Shown in pieces: positions 1-8,503 of a DNA stretch of 20,124 nt; positions within the stretch are counted from its first letter, which is position 1; each line of letters begins with the position of its first letter. Position numbers and translations under genes: made by a program. Source of the stretch: an uncultured Sediminibacterium sp. GTDB lineage: Bacteria > Bacteroidota > Bacteroidia > Chitinophagales > Chitinophagaceae. The notes below the pieces were generated by a model. That model did not search any database. It was not told the origin of the DNA and worked only from the letters and a program-made list of their open reading frames with translations. The stretch lies in NCBI GenBank assembly GCA_937907555.1, contig CALEST010000157.1, positions 1 through 20,124 on the forward strand. The letters run 5' to 3'.

Positions 1-1
1 A

Positions 2-775
2 GAAAAAATTGCAAAGCTGTATCCATATGTTAATCAACATGCTTTGCTGGGTGGATTGTATTCTTCAGATGAGTTAATTGTTGATCCAAGAATTGCGGTA
101 GCTCATGTAAGTCAATATTTAAGTGAGCTTATGCATGTTCAGTTTTATTGGAATTTTGCTGTTACAGAAATTGGTGAGGGGTATATTAAAAATAGCGAAA
201 AGACATTAAAGGCTGATTATGTGTTTGTATGCTCAGGACATGAAATGGAAACTTTATTTCCTTCTGTTTTTAAAAAGACCCCCATTACAAAATGCAAATT
301 GCAGATGATGCGGTTGCAAATGCCGGGTGTCAATTCAATTGGTACTTCTGTCTGCGGAGGTTTGTCTTTACTGCATTACAGTAGTTTTAAGCAAGCGCCT
401 TCATTGCCTTTGTTGAAAAAAAATGTAGAAGAAAATTTTCCCTTGTATTTGCAACATGGTATACATGTAATGGTATCTCAGCACGAAAAAGGAGATTTGA
501 CTGTTGGCGATTCACATGAATACGGTAAAACTTTTGATCCCTTTGACAGGCAAGATATAAATGATTTGATATTTCAATATTTAAATCGTTTTATGAATGC
601 TTCTGATTGGAGATTTACTGCTACTTGGCATGGAATATATCCTAAGATGACCGATGGTAGCTCCTATTTTTTTAATTCGCCAATGAGTCGCGTCTATATT
701 TTAAATGGTCTGGGCGGTGCGGGTATGACCTTAAGTTTTGGGCTTGCAAAAAAATTGATTGATGCAATGGATTAA
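2..775 (+). CDS. FAD-dependent oxidoreductase, TIGR03364 (phosphonate-associated) type, 5'-partial
   Basis: The reading frame is open to the left edge of the window. The TTG at 44 is an internal leucine codon, so the true start and the N-terminal FAD-binding GxGxxG lie outside. What remains is the substrate-binding and C-terminal FAD part of a DadA/glycine-oxidase-like flavoenzyme. Recognisable signatures are LGGLYSSDE, the VCSGHEMETLFP stretch, CKLQMMRLQMPG, GIHVMVSQ, TVGDSHEYG and the C-terminal GLGGAGMTLSFGLA. Together they match the TIGR03364 clade. From family knowledge, this clade is often encoded beside phosphonatase-like enzymes and is proposed to deaminate an aminophosphonate related to 2-aminoethylphosphonate. 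No phosphonatase is visible here because the upstream flank is missing. The gene ends 81 bp before susC, in the same direction. Family assignment is fairly sure; the substrate is not. Confidence 0.85.
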   Translation, partial: EKIAKLYPYVNQHALLGGLYSSDELIVDPRIAVAHVSQYLSELMHVQFYWNFAVTEIGEGYIKNSEKTLKADYVFVCSGHEMETLFPSVFKKTPITKCKLQMMRLQMPGVNSIGTSVCGGLSLLHYSSFKQAPSLPLLKKNVEENFPLYLQHGIHVMVSQHEKGDLTVGDSHEYGKTFDPFDRQDINDLIFQYLNRFMNASDWRFTATWHGIYPKMTDGSSYFFNSPMSRVYILNGLGGAGMTLSFGLAKKLIDAMD

Positions 776-778
776 TTG

Positions 779-822
779 ACAACAATCAGTTAACATTAAC
801 AATACATTGAGTTAACATTGCA
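779..822 (+). promoter_or_regulatory. Four 11-bp-phased direct repeats (Pho-box-like operator candidate)
   Basis: Four consecutive 11-bp units begin at 779, 790, 801 and 812. The core ACATT falls at the same place in the last three (793, 804, 815), with ACAAT in the first (782). Units two and four both begin TTAACATT. An 11-bp period of direct repeats just upstream of a -10/-7 element is the operator layout of OmpR/PhoB-family response regulators. TTAACA also resembles the Bacillus PhoP hexamer consensus. The identity of the regulator in this organism is inference. Confidence 0.5.
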
Positions 823-826
823 ATGA

Positions 827-834
827 TAGGTTTG
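827..834 (+). promoter_or_regulatory. -7 promoter element TAGGTTTG upstream of susC
   Basis: TAGGTTTG matches the Bacteroidota primary-sigma -7 consensus TAnnTTTG exactly and lies 22 bp before the susC ATG, implying a leader of under 20 nt. No clear -33 TTTG sits 19-21 bp upstream. That position is occupied by the 11-bp repeats, as in activator-dependent promoters. Confidence 0.55.
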
Positions 835-856
835 CGCAACAAACAGCAAAACTATT

Positions 857-3800
857 ATGAGCAATTCGAAAATTTTAATGAAAGCAATATTGTACAGTTT
901 GTCGGTATTGCTTTTTCATTTTTCTGCCTCAGCGCAGACAGTAATTAAAGGCAGAGTTGTTGACGCCGCTTCGGGCAATCCCCTTTCTGGTGCAACGATT
1001 ACCGTAGTAAAAACCAAGGTAAATTCCGTTTCCGACCAACAAGGAAACTTTACCATTTCCGCAAATATTGGTGATGATATGATTGTCAGCAATATTGGGT
1101 TTAAAAATAGAACAGTTAGTGCAAAAGGCGAATCTCTGCAAATTACTTTAGAGGCGGTTTCTTCTGAACTAGATGAGGTTGTAGTAACGGCTTTGGGTAT
1201 TAAGAGAGAAAAGAAAAAACTCGGATACGCTTCCCAGGAATTAAAAGGTGATAATTTAACAGTAGCTAGAGAGTCCAACGTAGTTAGTCAGCTTGCAGGA
1301 AAGATTGCTGGTGTTACTGTTGTGGGTGGAAATTCAGGAATTGGTGGCTCAGCAAGAGTTACCATTAGAGGTGAACGTTCTGTAGATATGAATAAAAATC
1401 AGCCCTTGTATGTAATTGATGGGGTGCCTATTTCTAACTCTATTGTAGGTGGTAGTGGCAGGGGTAATATGGAAGTTGATTTTGGAAATGGTGCCGGATT
1501 TGTTAATCCGGATGATATTGAGAGCATGAACGTTTTAAAAGGTCCGGCCGCTTCTGCATTATACGGTTCCAGAGCTGCCAATGGAGTTATTGTAATAAAG
1601 ACTAAGTCTGGAAAGAGCAGCAAGGGTATTGGTGTTGAAGTGAATTCAAATTTAACATTTGAGAATGCATTGAAGTTACCAGAATTTCAAAATGTTTATG
1701 GTCAAGGTAATGGTAATGGTGGAGCTTTCGCCTTTGTTAACGGTGGTGGGGCAGGTTTAACTGATGGAACTGACGAAGGATGGGGACCTGCTTTTAAAGG
1801 ACAATTATATCCTCAATATAATTCTCCCAGAACATTAAATGGTCAGCCAATCCCTTTTCTTGGAGGTGATTTGAATGCACCTGCAGGTAGTGTGATAACC
1901 CCAACACCATGGGTGGCAGATGTGGATGGAGTTGCTAATTTTTTCCAGACTGGACGAACATTAACGAATAACGTTGCATTAGTTGGTAGTAACAAGGATG
2001 GCGATTTTCGTTTGTCATTCACTAATCTTGATCAAACAGGAATAGTACCTAACACAGATTTAAAGAGAAATACTGTTTCATTTAGTGGAGGATACAATTT
2101 ATCTGATAAATTCAGCGCCCGAGCTTTCGTTTCTTATATTAAGAGTTCTAGTGATAACCGACCATCTATTAGTTATGGCACAGAGAGTATCATGTATTTA
2201 TTTACAAGCTGGTTTCCTAGATCTGTAAGAATAGAAGATATGAAAAGATTGTGGCAGCCGGGTTTAGAGGGTATTAGGCAGTTTGGCTGGAATTACAATT
2301 ACCATGATAATCCATATTTGACCGTATATGAAAATACAAATGGTCAAGTAGTTGATCGTATCATTGGTAATATTACATTGAAATATGATTTGGCTAGTTG
2401 GTTAAGCTTGCAGCTGCGCGCTGCTACTGATTATGCATCGGAAGTCCGCACTTATAAAAGAGCATTTAGTACTCAACGTTTTCCATTTGGTCAGTACAGA
2501 GAAGCCAGGGTAATTACAGAAGAGAGAAATACAGATTTCTTGTTTTCTGCTAATAAAAAGCTAAACAATAGTTTTACTTTTTCTGGAACATTCGGAGGCA
2601 ACCAAACCAAACAAAAAGCTGATTTTTATGAAGTAAATGCGGGTCAGCTTAATATTCCTGGTATTTATAAAATCACCAATAATCGTGTGCCGGTTGATGT
2701 TGCGCAAACAACAACTGAAAAGCGAGTGAATAGTCTTTATGGGTCTGCTCAAGTTGCGTATAAAAATTATTTATTTTTAGATGTTACCGGTAGAAATGAC
2801 TGGAGTAGTGCATTAACCTTACCTGCAGAATTAAAAGCGCTGGGGTCTGAGAAAAATTCTTTCTTCTATACTTCAGCAGCAGTTAGTGCTATCGTCAGTG
2901 ACATGGTTAAGTTGCCATCAGTAATCAATTTTGCTAAAGTGCGTGGGAGTGTTGCACAGGTGGGTAACGATACAGATCCATTTACATTTACGCAAGCCTA
3001 CAACCCAAGTACTGCATATGGAACCGCGCAGATTTATGGTGAAACTGACCGTTTAGCAAACCTTTCATTAAAGCCGGAAATTAGTACTGCTTTTGAAATA
3101 GGAACTGAACTTAAAATGTTCAATAATCGTGTTGGGTTAGACCTTACTTTTTATCAGAGTAATACCAAAAATCAGATTATTAATATTCCGTTGTCGCAAA
3201 CGTCTGGATATAGTTCCAGATCAATCAACGCTGGCTTAATCCGAAATTATGGCTTTGAAGCTATGTTGAATCTTGTTCCAGTGGTTGGGAAGAATAATGG
3301 TTTCAGATGGGCAGTAGATTTAAATTTTTCTACTAATAGAAGTAAAGTAGTTGAATTGTCTGATGGTTTAAACAATTTAGTGATGGCCAGCAGAAGTGTA
3401 ACTGTAGAAGCAAGAGTTGGCGAGAGAATGGGTGACATGTATGGTATTGGTTTTGCACGTGTTCAAAACACCAATCCGAATGCTGCTTATTACGATGGTA
3501 CAGGTAAGTATGTTGGTCAAATGGTGTTTAATAATGGCAGACCTATTAGAACAACAGAGAGAATTAAGTTAGGCAATTATAATCCAGACTGGCTGGCAGG
3601 TATTAATAACACATTTACTTATGGCAACTTCAAACTAGGCTTCTTGTTTGATGTAAGAATGGGTGGTCAGGTATACTCTCACACACAAACTGTAGGTCGT
3701 GAAGGTGGAATAATTATTGAAACATTGGAAGGAAGAGCGGATGGATACGATTTAAGCAAACCAGGTAATGGTGTAATTGGACAAGGAGTTAAAGTAGTTA

Positions 3801-4144
3801 ATGGACAATTAACCCCTAACGATGTTAAGGTAACTGCCAGAGAGTGGCATACTGCCTGGACTGCAGGAAGAGCTATTGCAGAAGGAGTTATGTTTGATGC
3901 TTCTTTTGTAAAGCTTAGAGAGTTGCAGGTTGGATTTAATTTCCCCGCTCAGCTATTAAGAAATACACCTTTTAAGACAGCAACTTTAAGTATTGTAGGA
4001 AGAAATCTTGCGGTTTGGTCAAAAGTCCCTCATGTTGATCCTGAAGTAATGTCTTACACTGGTGGTACAGCATTGCCAGGAATTGAATATATGTCAATCC
4101 CATCTTCCAGAAGCTTTGGTGTTAATTTAAGTTTGAAATTCTAA
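857..4144 (+). CDS. SusC/RagA-family TonB-linked outer-membrane transporter
   Basis: This outer-membrane beta-barrel imports a bulky nutrient using TonB energy and works with the SusD lipoprotein encoded next. The 1095-residue protein begins with a signal peptide, probably cleaved after SASA (residue 26). A carboxypeptidase-regulatory-like domain follows at about 28-100 (KGRVVDAASGNPLSGATI), then a TonB-box-like LDEVVVTA at about 105-112. The plug domain spans about 115-250 and contains the SusC hallmark LYGSRAANGVIVIKTK. The rest is barrel, ending in phenylalanine (NLSLKF) as expected for BAM recognition. ATG 857 is used; the internal Met8 is an alternative start that would still leave a signal peptide. 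The gene is full length and intact. Its ligand cannot be told from sequence. The absence of glycoside hydrolases nearby and the presence of a phosphoesterase argue against a classic polysaccharide locus. Confidence 0.95.
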   Translation: MSNSKILMKAILYSLSVLLFHFSASAQTVIKGRVVDAASGNPLSGATITVVKTKVNSVSDQQGNFTISANIGDDMIVSNIGFKNRTVSAKGESLQITLEAVSSELDEVVVTALGIKREKKKLGYASQELKGDNLTVARESNVVSQLAGKIAGVTVVGGNSGIGGSARVTIRGERSVDMNKNQPLYVIDGVPISNSIVGGSGRGNMEVDFGNGAGFVNPDDIESMNVLKGPAASALYGSRAANGVIVIKTKSGKSSKGIGVEVNSNLTFENALKLPEFQNVYGQGNGNGGAFAFVNGGGAGLTDGTDEGWGPAFKGQLYPQYNSPRTLNGQPIPFLGGDLNAPAGSVITPTPWVADVDGVANFFQTGRTLTNNVALVGSNKDGDFRLSFTNLDQTGIVPNTDLKRNTVSFSGGYNLSDKFSARAFVSYIKSSSDNRPSISYGTESIMYLFTSWFPRSVRIEDMKRLWQPGLEGIRQFGWNYNYHDNPYLTVYENTNGQVVDRIIGNITLKYDLASWLSLQLRAATDYASEVRTYKRAFSTQRFPFGQYREARVITEERNTDFLFSANKKLNNSFTFSGTFGGNQTKQKADFYEVNAGQLNIPGIYKITNNRVPVDVAQTTTEKRVNSLYGSAQVAYKNYLFLDVTGRNDWSSALTLPAELKALGSEKNSFFYTSAAVSAIVSDMVKLPSVINFAKVRGSVAQVGNDTDPFTFTQAYNPSTAYGTAQIYGETDRLANLSLKPEISTAFEIGTELKMFNNRVGLDLTFYQSNTKNQIINIPLSQTSGYSSRSINAGLIRNYGFEAMLNLVPVVGKNNGFRWAVDLNFSTNRSKVVELSDGLNNLVMASRSVTVEARVGERMGDMYGIGFARVQNTNPNAAYYDGTGKYVGQMVFNNGRPIRTTERIKLGNYNPDWLAGINNTFTYGNFKLGFLFDVRMGGQVYSHTQTVGREGGIIIETLEGRADGYDLSKPGNGVIGQGVKVVNGQLTPNDVKVTAREWHTAWTAGRAIAEGVMFDASFVKLRELQVGFNFPAQLLRNTPFKTATLSIVGRNLAVWSKVPHVDPEVMSYTGGTALPGIEYMSIPSSRSFGVNLSLKF

Positions 4145-4162
4145 ACGCTCTAAAAATTATTT

Positions 4163-5686
4163 ATGAAAAAATTATATATAGCATTTTCAACATTTTCCCT
4201 ATTGTTCTTAAATGCTTGTACAAAAGATTTTACGGAGGTAAATACCAACCCAAACGTGCCTACTAAAGTGACCCCAAATCTTCTTTTATCGGGTATTATT
4301 AAAAGTGCTGTGAACGAGCAGGTAGGACAGGCCTGGGGTACGGGTAATCTGTTGGTGCAGTACACAGCCAAAATTCAGTTTGTTAATGAAGACCGCTACC
4401 TGTGGGGTGAAAAAAATGGAATCTGGTCTAATGTGTATGGCAATATGCGTAATGTTCAGAATATTATTGATATGGCAAGTACAAGTACTCCAGTTCAGCA
4501 GAATTATTTAGGCGTTGCTTTAATTTTAAAAAGTTGGTTGTTTTCTCTGGCAACGGATGCATACGGAGATATTCCCTATTCTGAAGCAATAAAGGCAAAA
4601 ACCAACGGAGTGTATTTGCCTAAATATGATACACAGGAAGAAATTTATAACGGGTTACTTGCTGATCTGAAAAAGGCTAATGAGATTCTGGGGACGAGCA
4701 ATGAATCTATTACTGGAGATATATTATTTAATGGTTCTGTAATTAAATGGAGAAAATTAGCTAACTCTTTGCGATTAAGATTATTAATGCGTTTATCTAA
4801 GAAAAAGTCGGTTAATGCGGATATGCAAACGATTGTTTCAAACAGTACTTTGTATCCTATTATGACATCGAATGACGACAATGCTGAAATGAAATATTTA
4901 GCGGATGTTCCTGCGAATCAATGGCCTTTGTATAGTTCTCGGGTTGGTTCAATTGATGAAATAAGGGTCAGCAAAACTTTAAGTGATCGTTTGTCTGCAA
5001 TCAATGATCCAAGGCTATATGTTTTTGGAAGACCTTCGCAAAATTCAGTAGCTGCAGGAACTCCTAAGATTGAGGGAATCCCCAATGGATTAGGAGATGT
5101 GGCTGCTTTAAACTATAACGGGGGCCCACAAGGAGTTTCCCGAGTAGGCTACAGTTATGCATGTCTGGTATGTAATGATAATGGTCAGGCGCCGCCATTA
5201 CCAAATGTGGCCAGAGGTATAATTATGAACTATGCTGAATTACAATTCATTTTGGCAGAAGCAGCAGAAAAGGGGATGATAAATACAGCAACAGCTGAAA
5301 GTTATTATATGAAAGGTATTCAGGCAAACTTCGCTTACTATGCTGCTATGGTTCCTGCTTCATATGGCATCAACGTGAATCCTGACCAAAGTTATTATAC
5401 ACAGCCAAGTGTGGCTTATACTGGAACAATATCTGAAAAACTGGGAAAGATAGCTTTGCAAAAGTGGGTGTCTCTTTTCTTTAATGGATTAGAAGGATGG
5501 TTCGATTGGAGAAGAACAGGTATGCCAGAAGTTATCCCCGGAAGAGATAATTTGAATAATAATAAAGTTCCGGTACGCTTTATTTACCCTGTTGCTGAGC
5601 AAGCATTGAATGGTGCAAATAGAGCTGCTGCTGTAACTAGGCAAGGGGCAGATGATATCAATACCCTAATATGGATTGCCAAATAA
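4163..5686 (+). CDS. SusD/RagB-like nutrient-binding outer-membrane lipoprotein (SusD-like_2 type)
   Basis: This surface lipoprotein caps the SusC channel and captures its ligand. It has 507 residues. The signal peptide ends in the lipobox LNAC with the lipidated cysteine at residue 19, followed by KDFTEVNTNPN, which is typical of the SusD-like_2 subgroup. Family features include TPNLLLSGI near the N-terminus, the TDAYGDIPYSEA segment around residue 130, the MNYAELQFILAEAAEKG helix (TPR-like), and the C-terminal WFDWRRTGMPEV motif. It starts 18 nt after the susC stop, so the two are co-transcribed. A CLVC pair at residues 334-337 is a little unusual for an exported lipoprotein and might form a disulfide or bind metal. 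A terminator-like hairpin follows the gene. The function class is certain; the ligand is unknown. Confidence 0.93.
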   Translation: MKKLYIAFSTFSLLFLNACTKDFTEVNTNPNVPTKVTPNLLLSGIIKSAVNEQVGQAWGTGNLLVQYTAKIQFVNEDRYLWGEKNGIWSNVYGNMRNVQNIIDMASTSTPVQQNYLGVALILKSWLFSLATDAYGDIPYSEAIKAKTNGVYLPKYDTQEEIYNGLLADLKKANEILGTSNESITGDILFNGSVIKWRKLANSLRLRLLMRLSKKKSVNADMQTIVSNSTLYPIMTSNDDNAEMKYLADVPANQWPLYSSRVGSIDEIRVSKTLSDRLSAINDPRLYVFGRPSQNSVAAGTPKIEGIPNGLGDVAALNYNGGPQGVSRVGYSYACLVCNDNGQAPPLPNVARGIIMNYAELQFILAEAAEKGMINTATAESYYMKGIQANFAYYAAMVPASYGINVNPDQSYYTQPSVAYTGTISEKLGKIALQKWVSLFFNGLEGWFDWRRTGMPEVIPGRDNLNNNKVPVRFIYPVAEQALNGANRAAAVTRQGADDINTLIWIAK

Positions 5687-5717
5687 GTTTTTCTCATATT
5701 TCGATTTAGTTTTAGTG

Positions 5718-5753
5718 AATGGGGTGGATGCTTTGGTATTCACCTCATTTTAT
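5718..5753 (+). terminator. Terminator-like hairpin after susD
   Basis: AATGGGGTG (5718-5726) pairs with CACCTCATT (5741-5749) as a 9-bp stem with one G-U pair and a 14-nt loop, followed by the T-rich run TTTATTATT. It lies in the 90-bp gap between susD and the phosphoesterase gene and could end or attenuate the susCD transcript. Confidence 0.5.
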
Positions 5754-5764
5754 TATTAATCTGT

Positions 5765-5772
5765 TATCTTTA
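5765..5772 (+). promoter_or_regulatory. Possible -7 element TATCTTTA before the phosphoesterase gene
   Basis: TATCTTTA matches TAnnTTTG at all fixed positions but the last. It lies only 4 nt before the ATG at 5777, so transcription from it would give an essentially leaderless mRNA. No well-placed -33 element was found. This is weak, but it is the only promoter-like site between the susD hairpin and the next gene. Confidence 0.25.
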
Positions 5773-5776
5773 AATT

Positions 5777-8503
5777 ATGCGTTATATAATTACCACTTTA
5801 TTTCTGCTGATTTTAAACTCAGCGGATGCGCAAACTAAAAAAACGGTGACTACGCTGGAAGTGCCAGGAAAGTTTGAGTATGCTCGTCTTAATGAAAAAG
5901 GAGTTTCTGTTTTGCCAAGCGGACGATATATCAGTCCTGCTGGTGAAATGATCCGGATTACACATGATCCTTTTGGTATGCGTGTTTCTCCGGATGGAAC
6001 AAAAGCAGTTACTTTGCACAACGGTGTATTTACAATTATTGACTTAACCAGTATGAAGCCTACACGAGTCCCTTCATATGATGGTAAAATACCTTCACCT
6101 TTTTCTAAGGGTTCCTTTCTTGGTGTAGATTTTGGAGAGCAATCCAATATTGTTTATTTAAGCGGTGGAGACAATGGTGCAGTGCTTGTGTATGATATCC
6201 AGCAGATGCGTCGTTTGGATTCTATTTCACTGAACGGGAAGGTAGGGGATGTTTTATTTGAAGACAGTTTTACTTCGGATTTATTGTACAACTCAGATAA
6301 AAAAGAATTGCTTGTTTTAGACCGTGCGAATTTTCGGATGGTGAGAATCAATATGCAGACCAGGCAAATAGAAGCGTCTATTCCCTGTGGAAGATTACCC
6401 TTTGGTTTATCAATCAGCCCGGATAAAAAATATGCTTTTGTTGCTAATGTGGGAATGTATGCCTATCCTTTAATTGAGGGAATGACAGAGCAGAACTATG
6501 ATTCTATGTTGATCTCTCATCATCCTTATGGAGACAATACAAAGGAATCAATCAATGGAACAATCATTGACGGGAAGAAAATACCCGGAGTAGGAAGTCC
6601 TGATTCTCCGGAAGCGATGAGTGTGTTTGTGATTGATCTGGCAGCCAACAAAGTGTTGAGCAAATTAAAAACCGGGCATCAGATAGGGGAGTTGATTGAA
6701 GACATTGAAGTGGTAGGTGGGGCCAGCCCCAATTCAATTGCGGTTGGGAAACAGTTTGCTTATATAACCAATGCTACCAATGATAATATTTCTGTAATTG
6801 ATTATCGTACACAGAAAATGGTAAAACATATCCCCATTAAAGTAAGCCCATTATTAGATAAGTACAGGGGATTATTGCCTTTTGGTGTCAGTCTTAGTAA
6901 AGATGAAAAACACCTGTTTGTAGCATTGCTGGGTTTTAATGCAGTAGCTATGATTGATCTTGCTTCTGAAAAAACATTGGGATTGATTCCAACTGGCTGG
7001 GGACCATCCCGTGTAATGCTGGGGAAAGAGGAAAAAGATATTTACATTATAACAGCAAGAGGTTTGGGGGCTGGTCCGAATGGGGGTATTGGATTTAAAA
7101 GACCTATTCAAGGCACATTTGTAAGTGATCTTCAGTTGGGGTCCTTTCACAAAGTTCCAATGCCTGATTCTTCGCAGCTGGCTAAATATACCGCTACTGC
7201 TTTATCTAATACTTATTTTCAATCAACAGTTGAAATTAATCAGAATCCTTTACCACCTTTACCCGGCGTTTATCAAAGCCCAATCAAATACATTGTTTAC
7301 ATTACCAAGGAAAACCGAACATACGACGAAGTATTTGGTCAGATCAAAGAAGCCAAGGGAGACAGCAGTCTGGCCAGATTCGGTATTGACAATGCCTATA
7401 CTTTATTGCCTAACCAGCGTGAACGCTTTAAAGGGCTACGTGTAACGCCCAATCACCACAAGATTGCCAGACAGTTTGCCTTCAGTGATAATTTTTATTG
7501 TGACAGCGATGCCAGTATTCATGGACATCACTGGATGATGGGCGTGATTCCCAACGAATGGGTAGAAACCAATTCCAGCGTAAGCAAAACAGCCAAGCTA
7601 TTTTCAACGGCACCGGGAAGAAGATTTCCGGGGTCAACTGGTAGTATGGATCCGGAGGATTTTGCAGAAGCAGGAGGAATCTGGGAAGCGTTTGAGCGAA
7701 AGAAAAAGCCCTTTTATAATTTTGGAGAAGCCAACGAAACAGCTCATGTGAGGGAAGAATGGTCCGATACGGCAACCGGTGCAGGGCATGGCGTGATGGT
7801 GCCCATGCAAAAAGCATTGTTTAGCAGAACCAGTAGATCTTATCCGGGATACAATACCAATATCCCCGATCAATACAGGGCCAATCAATTCGAAAAGGAG
7901 TTTACCCGTAAATGGATAGTAGGCAAAGAAACGATGCCTTCTTTAGTAACAATTCAGTTGCCTAATGATCATATTGCCAAAGCACGACCGGAAGATGGAT
8001 ATACGAGTGCGCATTCCTTTATGGCAGATAATGATTTGGCCTTGGGGCGTATCCTTCATTTTTTATCGCGTACTAAGTATTGGAAAAATATGTTAGTAAT
8101 TATAACTGAAGATGATCCTCAAGGGGGTGTTGATCATATTGATGCACACAGGTCTATTCTAATGATGGCTGGGCCATATGTAAAAAAAGGGTATATCAGT
8201 AATACCCATGCGAATTTTGGTGCTATTTTAAAGACCATTTATAATATTTCAGGAGTGCCTTATGTAAACCAGTATGATGTTACATCTAGTCTGTTACAGG
8301 ATTTCTTTACAGATCAGCCCGATTTTACACCCTATACTTTAGATATGCATGACACCCGTATTTTTGACGTGAATAAAGCGATGAAAAAGTATAAGATTAC
8401 CATCGATTGGAATAAAATTTTAAAAGGTCCGGAAATGGACAAGCTGGACGATATGCGTGCAGACCATTATCGTCAACAGAAAGAAGGGACTGTAATTAAA
8501 TAA
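5777..8503 (+). CDS. Exported bifunctional YncE-like beta-propeller / phosphoesterase (alkaline phosphatase superfamily) protein
   Basis: This 908-residue periplasmic or surface protein is likely to hydrolyse phosphate esters. It starts with a signal peptide (cleavage near SADA/QTKK, residue 18). Residues about 25-440 form a YncE-like propeller, with repeated blade motifs such as GLSISPDKKYAFVAN and YITNATNDNISVIDY. Residues about 500-880 are a PF04185-type phosphoesterase. The metal-binding start is KENRTYDE, with Glu512 and Asn513 matching the E-N pair of acid phosphatase AcpA and phospholipase C. The candidate nucleophile region is SDASIHGHHW (Ser577/Ser580), and the second metal site is TEDDPQGGVDH (Asp779, Asp780, Asp786, His787). 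This fused architecture is recurrent in Bacteroidota. Its stop overlaps the next ATG by one base (TAATG), implying translational coupling. Whether it acts as a phosphomonoesterase, a phosphodiesterase or a phospholipase cannot be decided. Confidence 0.88.
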   Translation: MRYIITTLFLLILNSADAQTKKTVTTLEVPGKFEYARLNEKGVSVLPSGRYISPAGEMIRITHDPFGMRVSPDGTKAVTLHNGVFTIIDLTSMKPTRVPSYDGKIPSPFSKGSFLGVDFGEQSNIVYLSGGDNGAVLVYDIQQMRRLDSISLNGKVGDVLFEDSFTSDLLYNSDKKELLVLDRANFRMVRINMQTRQIEASIPCGRLPFGLSISPDKKYAFVANVGMYAYPLIEGMTEQNYDSMLISHHPYGDNTKESINGTIIDGKKIPGVGSPDSPEAMSVFVIDLAANKVLSKLKTGHQIGELIEDIEVVGGASPNSIAVGKQFAYITNATNDNISVIDYRTQKMVKHIPIKVSPLLDKYRGLLPFGVSLSKDEKHLFVALLGFNAVAMIDLASEKTLGLIPTGWGPSRVMLGKEEKDIYIITARGLGAGPNGGIGFKRPIQGTFVSDLQLGSFHKVPMPDSSQLAKYTATALSNTYFQSTVEINQNPLPPLPGVYQSPIKYIVYITKENRTYDEVFGQIKEAKGDSSLARFGIDNAYTLLPNQRERFKGLRVTPNHHKIARQFAFSDNFYCDSDASIHGHHWMMGVIPNEWVETNSSVSKTAKLFSTAPGRRFPGSTGSMDPEDFAEAGGIWEAFERKKKPFYNFGEANETAHVREEWSDTATGAGHGVMVPMQKALFSRTSRSYPGYNTNIPDQYRANQFEKEFTRKWIVGKETMPSLVTIQLPNDHIAKARPEDGYTSAHSFMADNDLALGRILHFLSRTKYWKNMLVIITEDDPQGGVDHIDAHRSILMMAGPYVKKGYISNTHANFGAILKTIYNISGVPYVNQYDVTSSLLQDFFTDQPDFTPYTLDMHDTRIFDVNKAMKKYKITIDWNKILKGPEMDKLDDMRADHYRQQKEGTVIK

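Noticed and set aside
44..46. TTG as start of the first gene
   Set aside because: The same frame is open to the left edge and encodes family-like sequence before it; the gene is cut by the window.
5782..6147. Minus-strand open frame of 121 codons
   Set aside because: It is antisense to the signal peptide and propeller of the phosphoesterase gene, with no recognisable domain or promoter.
7125..7445. Plus-strand open frame of 106 codons
   Set aside because: Alternative frame inside the phosphoesterase gene; low-complexity translation without family features.
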